The notes under the pieces: model-generated
The model's database searches: none
The model's input: the letters and a program-made list of their open reading frames with translations, nothing else
What the model was told of the DNA's origin: nothing
Source: Glandiceps talaboti
Lineage: Eukaryota; Hemichordata; Enteropneusta; Spengelidae
Direction: 5' to 3'
Assembly (NCBI RefSeq): GCF_964340395.1
Contig: NC_135571.1
Location: forward strand, 14,598,221-14,662,220
DNA length: 64,000 bases
Shown here: one piece after another, positions 38,494 to 49,700 of the stretch
Position numbering within the stretch: position 1 is the first letter of the stretch
Layout: the number at the start of each line of letters is the position of its first letter
Translations under genes and position numbers: made by a program

Positions 38494-38901
38494 TAGTTCA
38501 TCTCAGAGTCAGACCACTATAGAGAACAGACTGGAAACACGGTTTTTCCCTTGGTGTGAAGATTACTTGGTTCACATTCACTGAAAATCTTGGCCATGAC
38601 CTTGTCCCAGTAAACAAATTAATCCCGGATTAACTTTTGGTTTGCATTTGCTTTTTGTTTCGAATTCCATCCAGGCTGGGATAAAAACAGTGCCCTCAGT
38701 CATGTCAGCACTGTACCATTGTCAACATGGCTATGACTTCGACGAGAGAACGCTTTTTGTAATGTTCCTGTTTTTTTGTGCGTTTCCGGAGGAAGACACT
38801 TGCTTCAATGAGGGAAAGAAAAAGAATAGATGAAATGTAGCAGTGTGTGCTGAAAAAAACATTTGATAATTAATGCGCAAGAGATAAAGTTAACGTTGTA
38901 A

Positions 38902-39126
38902 GATGCCATTTATATTATCAATATAAAGATAGGAGATAGTGAGAGTGATGTGTCATTTGAAGACAGTGATAATGACAGTGAGAATGATGATACAGATAGT
39001 TCAAACTTAGATATAGTTGAAGGAGAGATTGGTTCTGATGATGATAACAGTGATGGTGGTGAAAATGACATTTTCATATACACAAGATCTGCAAGGAGAG
39101 CTACCACATTGAAGTCAAAAATGTAA
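38902..39126 (+). pseudogene. Short acidic reading frame, possible exon or element remnant
   Basis: The plus frame is open from 38902 to a TAA at 39124-39126. It is rich in D, S, E and N (SESDVSFEDSDNDSENDDTD, GSDDDNSDGGEND), followed by FIYTRSARRATTLKSKM and the stop. No in-frame ATG was found. The composition resembles acidic linkers of nuclear proteins. It could be a last exon of an unseen gene or a decayed transposon protein. Confidence 0.25.
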
Positions 39127-39926
39127 ATGAACACACTTCGACACTTCGGGGTTTTACAAAAATCTTCGAAAAAAGACAATACACAGATATACTACATGCA
39201 CTATGTAAATATCAATACCAATATATCACTTGATGGAATATTCTGTGACTTGAAAATGTGGCTTGGCTTGTTAGAGTTTCATATACATTCACTTTCTCTT
39301 GACAGTATATTTAACTAAATCAACTTGAAACAAGAACATGATACAAGACTGCATTTTATAGCGTTATTCAATGCCATTCTGTTCAATTTGTCAGTTTTTA
39401 TTGTACAGTTAGGGGACTGAACTAGTACATTCATTAAATAGCATGCGCATCAATATTTGCAACTGTAATTAAGAAGACAACTACACACATCAAGGAAATA
39501 ATACACTAATGAACAGAAATCAAAGACTCAGTTGGACAGCTGATCATGTAAAAACAGTTACATGTAGTGTATTAATCAAGTAATGGCAGTAATTTTCTTT
39601 TGGTGTATCAGAGAGGTGTTTGTCTTGAGATAAAAATTAGGAGCCTCCAAGTCTATGTATCCTCAAAAATAGAGAAATAGTTTGAAAAACAATGACAAAA
39701 TATTTTCAGACATGAATATCTAAAGACATGTTGTTATCATATGCCTACTTCAAAAATATTTGAGCTAAAGGACTGTAACATGTTTGAAAGATTATTTTTT
39801 TAAAGGAAAAAAGTTCCCAATTATCTCAGTACGAAACAGATTAAGGAATGGAGAATGCAGTAACCTTGTATAATGTACTTTCACCTCAGAAAAGAAAAGT
39901 CATGGTAACACATGGACAGCCTTTGT
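39127..39926. other. Unassigned sequence
   Basis: No gene or repeat identified. Confidence 0.4.
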
Positions 39927-42900
39927 CAGTACTGTAGCCTGCGGGGGATAGGGGGGGGCAGCTGCCCCCACCGAGATTTTTAGGGGAAAAAAGAGAGAAA
40001 AACAACTTTTTGAATACATAGCGATGTTATTAAAATCGTTATTCACGTGACGATTCCTAGCAAGCTCGATTTAAATTGATGGTTCACTAATTAAAGTCAA
40101 AAGTGACTGTACACTGACTCCTCGCTAATATGTATCTTATATCTCTATTGTACGCTGGCTTAACTTTGAATAAAAATGTGACCAGTTAAAAATTGTAATT
40201 TTTTGCAGTGTAGCAAATTAAAAATTCTCTGTGTGGGAAAGTACAAGAGAAGTGCGCACGTACACTGTGCATTTTCCGCGATTAACAGTAGTCTTGAAAG
40301 TCTCCTTCATTTGAAGACAGCAAGTCGCAATAATGTCAGAGTGAAACTCAAAAAAAAAGACGGAAAAAGTCGTTCAACGTGAGGTCCCTCGACTCCCTTG
40401 TTGCATGCAGTGACTTCGAAGGTACGCTCGATCTCATTTACATCTTGTTCCTTATATTATAACATTTACTGATAAAACGGCAGATCTCCTTTTGGAATAT
40501 TTCGTGGCCCTGAAAAACTATTAAACTAGGTACGCAATTTAAGATCCACTCTTTGAAAATCCACTTTCAATTGTGTTCGACGTTGTCTTTGGTTAAAATG
40601 TTGTTTGATATAATTATCTCATTGCACTGACACTAACGTTATTCCGCAATTCATTTTGAAGCGACTATTTGCAGGGCCGTAACCTGACCGGGGGGGGGGG
40701 GGCAGAACTTTGTCTTGGTGCAATCATGCATTAAAAATTTAGAAAGGTGCTAATTTACATAAATGTGCATGCAATTTACATAATATATATTTTAATTTTA
40801 AATACGCAATTGAATATCATATGTAAGGCCAGAAAAAATACAAAAATGCTGGTCAACGGGTAACCTAACCCATCACATTGGGTAAGTAGGTCGATTTCAT
40901 TTTTTCACAATGCTTGACAAGGATAAAATAAACCATATATAATGACAGCAAAATATTTCAGGTCGAGTTTAGATAGAACTTATTCAGTCATCTTGATACT
41001 ATCTCATGCAATTTGTCTGCATAGCTACAGTTAGGAAATGTACACAATTTACGGTTAAACAAATGGTGTAGTTCCTCTCACCCTCTCTTCTCAAAAAATG
41101 TTAAGCCCCGCCAAATGAAACTCAAGCATTATTTTAACCACCCCTTCTGTCACCTACACTGCAGTGGAGATATAAAATCATTTGATACAATGATGCATAA
41201 AAATATCAGTGATAGCCAACTACAATATTAATAATACCCCGAACGAGATTACTTTACACAAGATGTGGATTTCACATGCATAAGGAGATGTCTCTAATTA
41301 GCTCTATTCTATACAGGGCGGTACTTAGCCAGCCACCTTCCATCTTGTTTTGGGAGAGAGACAATTATCACCTTGATTTAATACTACTGATTGGAAGGAG
41401 AGAACTCCAAAGGTAAAAAAAAAATTGAAAATAAGACAGTGTAGGAGGCCATTTAGAAGCATAAAATATCAAACTATAGACATAATTTAAAGTCTTATAA
41501 TGCTGGAATATGGCAATAAGATACTAAAATTGAAACAATTATGCTATCCAGTACATATTATCTGGAAGTGTATTTTGTTGTGGCAAAGCTGAAAGATATT
41601 TTGCGGATGTGTACTTGGTAAATGACTTCTCCTAAAGTTTAATTTGGTTCAAAAAAAATCCCGAATAAAGAGCAAAACATTTCAAGACTTTCAGACTTGT
41701 GATGGCCCAGTGACTGCTCACCCCACTCCAATGGTCTTTTGTTCAATTCTTTTTAGTGCACATTGGATATGCAACAGCTGAATTTAATCTCAATTCATGC
41801 TTGTATGCATTATCGGAACCAAGTAAACCACTGTATAAGATATTATATAATTTGGAATAGACTCAAATGTATATTGTTACATGTACTATTCAGAAAATAC
41901 AAAGAAATATCCTTAATTTTGAAAAAAAAATGTGAAGCCCACATGAGGATATATTGCCCATCACCAGAAAAAATATATGGGTAGGTCGAACAGCTTTTTC
42001 ATTTTTTCTGACCTAATGTCACATCTTCCAAAGTAGTTGCCGAAAAGATGCCACATTCAAAGTGAACAAATAGATGGTGCTTTCTCAAATAAGTAACACA
42101 ACAAAATAATCATTTTCTTTACCCAACTCCCAAAACTGTTATGGCCTCGTTTATGTCGGAACCCAAGGTGAACTCAGTGAATTCTCTTCGTCATTATCAT
42201 TATAATGGAAATTGAAGTTTGGATTTTGATGTCGAAGGTACAGCTCTGTTTACAAATTCAGGGCCATTCTTTCCATAGCAAATTGGCGATTCAAAATGAA
42301 TTGCGGAATAACGCTAGTGTCAGTGTGCAATGAGATAAATATCAAACAACATTTTAATTAAAGACAACGTCGAACACAATTATTGAAATATCTTCAAAGA
42401 GTGGATGTTAAACTGCGCACCTAGTTTTATTAATAGTTTTTCAGGCCTCCAAATATTCCAAAAAGAGATCTGCCGCTTTATCAGTATGAAATGTTTCAAT
42501 ATAAGGAACAAGATGTAAATGAGATCGAGCGCATTTCGGAGTCACTGCATGCAACATAGCAGGCAACCTCTCGTTGAACGACTTTCTCCGTCTTTTCTTT
42601 TGAGTTTCACTCGCTGACATTATAATTGCGACTTGCTATCTTCAAATGAAGGAGACTTTCAAGACTACTGTGACTCGCGGAAAATGCACAGTAAATGTGC
42701 GCACTTCTTTTGTACTTTCCCGCACAAAGAATTTCTAATTTGCTGCGAAAAAGTTACAATTTTTAACTAGACACATTTTTATTCAAAGTTAAGCCAGCGT
42801 ACAATAGAGATACATAATTAGCGAGGTGTCAGTATACCGTCACTTTTGACTTTAATTAGTGAATGCTAGGAATCGTCACGTGAATAACGATTTTAATAAC

Positions 42901-42987
42901 ATCGCTATGCATTCAAAAGTAGATTTATTTTCTTTCTTTTTTTCCAAAATTTCAGGGGGCAGCTGCCCCCCCCCGGCTACGGTACTG
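39927..42987. mobile_element. Foldback element with about 0.7-kb inverted arms
   Basis: The left arm (39927-40672) and right arm (42278-42987) are inverted copies over essentially their whole length. Both ends carry CAGTACYGTAGCC, a G tract and the palindrome GGGGGCAGCTGCCCCC. Internal landmarks such as ATTCACGTGACGATTCCTAG, TTAACTTTGAATAAAAATGTG and CCGCAATTCATTTTGAA recur inverted in the other arm. The interior holds a second GGGCCGTAACCTGACC-plus-G-tract junction (40673-40705) and copy B of the 1.07-kb repeat. No transposase frame is visible. It is probably a non-autonomous long-TIR transposon with nested sequence. Target duplication is not obvious. Confidence 0.75.
41138..42230 (-). repeat. 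Dispersed 1.07-kb repeat, copy B
   Basis: Inverted partner of 23999-25065, located between the arms of the foldback element. Over a 160-bp stretch that I compared base by base (41763-41925) there were about eight substitutions, five of them changing the encoded residue. The open frame shared by the two copies is therefore not under visible protein constraint. Confidence 0.75.
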
Positions 42988-43290
42988 GTATGTATAGTGT
43001 GTTTGTGTATGTAAGTGTAGGGGGGGGGCATGGAAAAAAATCGAGAACTTGCAGGGGGTCCGTCAATTTTTCCCAAGCTTTTGTAGGGAGGGGGCATGAA
43101 AAATTTACACAAGGAAAAGGGGAAATCCTCCGGGGTCCCCCTGGAAGTAAAATCTGGACACTCCCTAATTCATTATAATCAATAGTGAACGTCAAGTTTT
43201 TGGTTTTGGTTTTGATTTCTATGCAAATCAAGTTTGTGCTTTTTTTTTTTGCTTTTTTTTTCTCTTTTTTTTCCTCCTTTTTTTTCTCAG
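42988..43290. other. G-tract and pyrimidine-rich spacer
   Basis: Contains two related G-tract blocks (GGGGGGGGCATGGAAAAAAA and GGGAGGGGGCATGAAAAATT) and GGGGTCCCCCTGGAAGTAAA, the last resembling the internal motif of the element at 8021-9451. A T/C-rich tract covers 43231-43290. Confidence 0.45.
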
Positions 43291-43334
43291 TATTGTAAAG
43301 CGCATTGAGGCTGTTGCGTAATGCGCTGATAAGA

Positions 43335-43388
<54 letters not shown>
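43291..43388 (+). mobile_element. SINE/LINE 3' tail with (ATT)n end
   Basis: TATTGTAAAGCGCATTGAGG, then TTGCGTAATGCGCTGATAAG, AATTT and (ATT)n is the widely seen L2/CR1-type 3' terminus (GTAAAGCGC...GCGCT.TA.AA..TTTATTATT). Only this tail is recognisable. The upstream body is not identified. Confidence 0.65.
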
Positions 43389-43701
43389 CTTTGTATTCAA
43401 TACTGTAGTTTAGTGTTTTATTTATATATTTATATTTATAATTATCTATTATCTTTGTTATTATTGTTTCGGTATGTTTTTGACAATAGATAATGCATTT
43501 CTTACATTATTTCTTGTCAAATAAAATATGCTATACTATACTATATTCTGTGAACGAGGATGGAAGCATATAACGCGGTGAGGGCGCACTGACCAATGGC
43601 TGCCTCCATGACTTTCCTCACACACGCGTGCTAGCAACTATTTGGTTGGATAACTCTCACTGCATAGTACGGTCACAGACTTTAAAAGCAAGACCATTGA
43701 A
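43389..43701 (+). promoter_or_regulatory. 5' flank and presumed 5' UTR of the DDX51-like gene
   Basis: Precedes the inferred start codon at 43702. The proximal part is less AT-rich than its surroundings (GCGGTGAGGGCGCACTG) and contains GACCAATGG, a candidate CCAAT box near 43593-43597. The transcription start cannot be placed. The start context is GAAATGG, with a purine at -3 and G at +4. Confidence 0.35.
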
Positions 43702-43724
43702 ATGGCGTTGTTTTCGATAAGCAG
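43702..43724 (+). CDS. DDX51: DDX51 exon 1 (23-nt coding stub)
   Basis: ATGGCGTTGTTTTCGATAAG plus CAG is followed by the donor GTAAGA. It encodes MALFSIS plus two bases that join exon 2 to make R-Y. Human DDX51 also begins MALF and has A-R-Y at the same position, which is why I choose this start over the ATG at 45245. The exon is too short to be found as an open frame. Confidence 0.8.
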
Positions 43725-46700
43725 GTAAGATTGCCCCACTCTGAGTCTGGCAATCAGAAGACTTTTAAGAGTCATCAGCACTGTTATCAATTATCAAACT
43801 CGATTCATGTGTTAACGTTTTGGATTCTCCCACATCTATGATTCATACCACTGTATCTTAATCATGAAAGAAATCTACGATGCACATGTTCTCACTTAGG
43901 AGGACCATTGTTGGTGTTTTCATTCGAAGTAGTATTTATTCTGCGAATTTTAGTTCGTCTTGAACTAGCGTACCATGGATCTATTATTGAGCGTACGTAC
44001 GTATTCGAAGCATGGATCTATCACGGTACAAGATGGCCAGCTGTCACACTGACACTGTGTGTGCGTTCTTGGTGTTTGGTCGTGAGTGGCATGTCGTATA
44101 CAATGTACACGTGTTCTACGATAATCATTTGTAATAAATTCACTATAGATAGTCCCATGTAATAAAAATCACTAATGATAAACAAGAACCACTTGTAAAA
44201 AGTCACTATAGTTAGTACCCTGTAATAAAAATCAAAAATAATAATTTGTAGTAAAAGTCACTTGAGATAGCAAATAGTGACTCATGTCTGATAAAAATGT
44301 ATTTCTGAAGGCCAAATCTAGTAGTAGTACCACTCTGGTGTTGGTAGCCAGCCCTCACTGGAGAGACTACTGCTACCCTGGTGTCGGTAGCCTGCCCTCA
44401 CTGGAGAGACTACTGCCACTGCGGTGGTGTTAGCCGTTCCTCACTGAAACAGCTATTGCCACCACCAATGATACCCCGGGCCACGATATTTCTGTTGCTG
44501 AACATCTCCCAATAAATAAATCACACAGGACTCTTCAAATGCTTCCATTTTATCTTAGAAACACCAAATGGAAACCTATTATTTCATTTCTCATGCAAAA
44601 TAAAGGGTCCACAAGGTGTAAGTGATGTTTGTGTGTTATCATTATGGTGTCTATCTCAACCTAAAACCTTGTGATTAGGCTCACTGATCTTGATTGTTTA
44701 TTTAATTCATCTGGCTCGGTCTACGGAAAACAGCTGTAAGCTGTAAGATTTGCATACTTGTGTCATTTACTTCTCCATGTCCACAGCTGCTTATAAGATT
44801 GTGCTGCCAAATCCTTCAAATATACATCTACTGTATATCCTTGCTTTTATTGATCTTGTTGGTCTCTGTGGTACAACCAGTTGTATAAGGTACAAACATG
44901 TATGTACATATGTTACACCCAATCTGTGAAACTACCCAATTCATGAAATGTGCATGTAACTTTGCCCAGTTCATGGAATGGTCAACCTTATGCAAATGAG
45001 AGTATAGATTACGATCTAAAAGGGGCCGAATTAAATTTTTGTGGGCAAGAGTTTTAAACTGGGGTGTTGATTATCGAACTCTATTAAGAATTAAGAAAAA
45101 AATACTCAACCTCTGACAATGCGAGTTCAGTTCAGTTGTGGTGAAAATTGATTCTCAAACAGAGGACATTATATCATTTCAAGTTGTAATGTGTTCCTTT
45201 GATCTGAAAGTATTTTATATGCTATCTGTTATATATATAGATATATGGGAGGTGACGATGATGTTGAAGATGAGACTACTATGCAAGAAACACATTTATC
45301 AACTCTGTATGACAAGGTGAAGACAAGACAACTAAAGAGACGAAATCAACATAAAGACTCTCAAGATGTGAACAGTGCAATGATAGATGGGAAGGATAAT
45401 TCTGACAGTACACTTCCAAAGAAAAGAAAAAAACAAAAGAGGACGAAAGAAATTGTTATGGGTGAAGAAGAAGATTTGAAAGAAGATCAAGAAATAAATG
45501 TAGGAAAGAAAGAGAGACAAAAACAGTCTAGGAGAATGAAGCAAGTAAACCTTGATGTGGATAATGAGGAAGATTTAATACAAGAGGAACACAACAAGAG
45601 TAGCACACTAAAAGAGAATAAACATTCACAAAGTAATGATTCAAATGAACTTCCATCAAATACAGATATCAGTAAATGTAAAATGAAAGATGGGAAAAAA
45701 CACAAAAAGTGTAGAAAGGATACCAAGAGCAAAGTGGACAAGGCTTGTGATGTAAATAATGAAGATTCACATGAGGAAAATCTAAAAGATATTGTAATAC
45801 CAAGTGATGATGAAAGTAATAGTGGGGATGAAGAGAAGGGAGGGGCAACAAAAAATAATATAAGTCAAGCAGAAATTGAAAGTGGTGATGAAGATGATGC
45901 AAAAGATAATGAAGACTCTGATGTAGTGGGCTTTACAATATTAGGTGACAGAAAACTGCCAAAGACAGATCAAGTAAGTTTACAGTACACAACAAGTATA
46001 AATTTGTTTGTCGAACCAGTCCTGTGCAGACTGTCACCCTGTAACATTCCTGTGGTACAAGTCTGTATCAGCACTGTACAGGGTTGTAACAGCTGTAACC
46101 ACAGGCCTGTCAGCAGTGGTGTTGCTACATTATTGTATACATTGCTGCAGGTTTGAATTCACTGCTGATAAATTGATGTACATGTATACAGGCTTTTCAC
46201 AGTTGGCTGTATTTTCTGCATGTGACAATACCTGTATGTATATTGAGCAAGGGCATGAAGTAACAAATATTGTGTATATCAACAGTGAAATAATATTTAA
46301 ATAAAGACATAAACAACATGAAGACAATACTTGTAATTCCCGAAGATAAGTTCTGCCATGGTACCATGATATTTATGTGATACATGATAAATATCTGTAG
46401 AATGGTCAGCTTTCAACTCTTCAGCAGAAAATTTTGATTTAAGCAAGATGTCACCAATTTTGTTTTTGTTTATTTCCCTTGCAAAAGAATGTTTCGGAGA
46501 TTCATCCCTATAATGAGCCTTTCAGGAATCTCTTGCAATGTCCCGTAAACTCCACAATGTACTACAACATGCATTGAGACAAAAACAGTCTACGCTGAAC
46601 ACATATCTCACCACCACAAGCGGGCAGGAGGTGGTAATGACCTTGGAAAGAAAATTCATGGATCACATGGTCAATTTCAAGCATCCTGATTTTTATATTC

Positions 46701-49700
46701 AATGCTGTGTCCCATCCCTCTATGTTACTACTATAAGCATGGAACGTGTTTGAGCGTGAGAACAGCAGTTCTTCAACTGCCATCTTTCAAGTGTGATCGT
46801 TATCCAATCACCTTACATAAAATTGCCGACATCAACTCTAGGGTCAAGAAACTTTACTACTCTTATAACTTGAATTCAGAATTGCTATACCAATACATGT
46901 TAATAGAGACCTTCTGATTGGCTAATGTCTGTTACAGGTTCATAGAGTCCTTCTGATTGGCTAATGTCTGTTACAGGTTCATAGAGTCCTTCTGATTGAC
47001 TAATGTCTGTTACAGGTTCATAGAGTCCTTCCTGATTGGTTGAGTCATCCATCAATCATTAACAATGACATGAATCAGAACAAATGCAAGATTGAAGATC
47101 TACCACAGATTGACAAACAACTCCAAAGTAGGCTACAAGAAATGGGGATCACTCACTTCTTTCCAGGTAAGTTCTCACTTATCTTATTTCATATGATGTG
47201 TTAAATGTGCACACAAAAATCTGTACAACTATAATGTACCAATACTGTATATCTGTACAACTATAATGTACCAATACTGTATATCTGTACAACTATAATG
47301 TACCAATACTGTATATCTGTACAACTATAATGTACCAATACTGTATATCTGTACAGCTATAATGCACCAATACTGTATATCTGTACAACTTTTAATAATG
47401 TACCAATACTGTATATCTGTACAACTATAATGTACCAATACTGTATATCTGTACAACTTTAATGTACCAATACTGTATATCTGTACAACTATAATGTACC
47501 AGTACTGTATATCTGTACAACTATAATGTACCAATACTGTATATCTGTACAACTATAATGTACCAATACTGTATATCTGTACAACTATAATGTACCAGTA
47601 CTGTATATCTGTACAACTATAATGTACCAATACTGTATATCTGTACAACTATAATGTACCAATACTGTATATCTGTACAACTATAATGTACCAATACTGT
47701 ATATGTGTACAACTATAATGTACCAATACTGTATATCTGTACAACTATAATGTACCAATACTGTATATCTGTACAACTATAATGTACCAATACTGTATAT
47801 CTGTACAACTATAATGTACCAGTACTGTATATCTGTACAACTATAATGTACCAATACTGTATATCTGTACAACTATAATGTACCAATACTGTATATCTGT
47901 ACAACTATAATGTACCAATACTGTATATCTGTACAACTATAATGTACCAATACTGTATATCTGTACAACTATAATGTACCAGTACTGTATATCTGTACAA
48001 CTATAATGTACCAATACTGTATATCTGTACAACTATAATGTACCAATACTGTATATCTGTACAACTATAATGTACCAATACTGTATATCTGTACAACTAT
48101 AATGTACCAATACTGTATATCTGTACAACTATAATGTACCAGTACTGTATATCTGTACAACTATAATGTACCAATACTGTATATCTGTACAACTATAATG
48201 TACCAATACTGTATATGTGTACAACTATAATGCACCAATACTGTATATCTGTACAACTATAATGTACCAATACTGTATATCTGTACAATTATAATGTACC
48301 AATACTGTATATCTGTACAACTATAATGTACCAATACTGTATATCTGTACAACTATAATGTACCAATACTGTATATGTGTACAACTATAATGTACCAATA
48401 CTGTATATCTGTACAACTATAATGTACCAATACTGTATATCTGTACAACTATAATGTACCAGTACTGTATATCTGTACAATTATAATGTACCAGTACTGT
48501 ATATCTGTACAACTATAATGTACCAATACTGTATATCTGTACAACTATAATGTACCAATACTGTATATCTGTACAACTATAATGTACCAATACTGTATAT
48601 CTGTACAACTATAATGTACCAATACTGTATATCTGTACAACTATAATGTACCAATACTGTATATCTGTACAATTATAATGTACCAATACTGTATATCTGT
48701 ACAACTATAATGTACCAATACTGTATATCTGTACAATTATAATGTACCAATACTGTATATCTGTACAATTATAATGTACCAGTACTGTATATCTGTACAA
48801 CTATAATGTACCAATACTGTATATCTGTACAACTATAATGTACCAGTACTGTATATCTGTACAATTATAATGTACCAATACTGTATATCTGTACAACTAT
48901 AATGGACCAATACTGTATATCTGTACAACTATAATGTACCAATACTGTATATCTGTACAACTATAATGTACCAATACTGTATATCTGTACAACTATAATG
49001 TACCAGTACTGTATATCTGTACAATTATAATGTACCAGTACTGTATATCTGTACAACTATAATGTACCAATACTGTATATCTGTACAACTATAATGTAAC
49101 TATACTGTATATCTGTACAACTATAATGTAACTATACTGTATATCTGTACAACTATAATGTACCAATCCAATATTCAATTAATATTAATCTTTATTTGTT
49201 TCTTAGTCCAGCACCAAGTCATCCCTGCTATTTTGTCAAGTGTTCGTAATGGTCTACAATGTGGTGTGGCTGGATTCAGACCAAGTGATCTGTGTGTCTC
49301 GGCACCAACTGGTAGTGGCAAGACATTGGCTTTTGTTATTCCTGTTATTCAGGTACATGTACCCTAAAGTTTAAATAAGATGAAGTCAAAATTTGTATAA
49401 AGCCCAATTCAAAAACATATGTGTATTATTGTTGAGAGGCACTTCACATAAAATGAAATAAAGTACTGTCCATCCATCTTCAAAAATACATAAACCAAAG
49501 AAGACACAGGTTTATCCTACAGTGAAAAAAGCAAACTGTTTGGAGAATTGGAATACATACAAATGAAAACATAAAAAATAAAACAATTATTCAAAAGAGT
49601 TTCAGAGGTAAAAAGAATGATGTAAAAATTGTTCAATATTGTTCAAAAACTCAACCTGTGTGGTTTATTACATTGTAGACACTGATGGGTGATGGGTGAT

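Noticed and set aside
41763-41984. 73-residue frame shared with the minus frame at 24273-24455
   Set aside because: Similarity comes from the duplicated 1.07-kb repeat. The start is TTG, and about five of eight base differences in the compared stretch alter the residue, so there is no protein constraint.
45332-45902. Minus-strand frames over DDX51 exon 2
   Set aside because: Leucine/serine/phenylalanine-rich shadows of a purine-rich coding exon.
46938-46976. Upstream acceptors as the true start of exon 3
   Set aside because: Both would introduce TAA after eight codons, whereas the acceptor at 47015 gives the conserved VHRVLPDWL segment.
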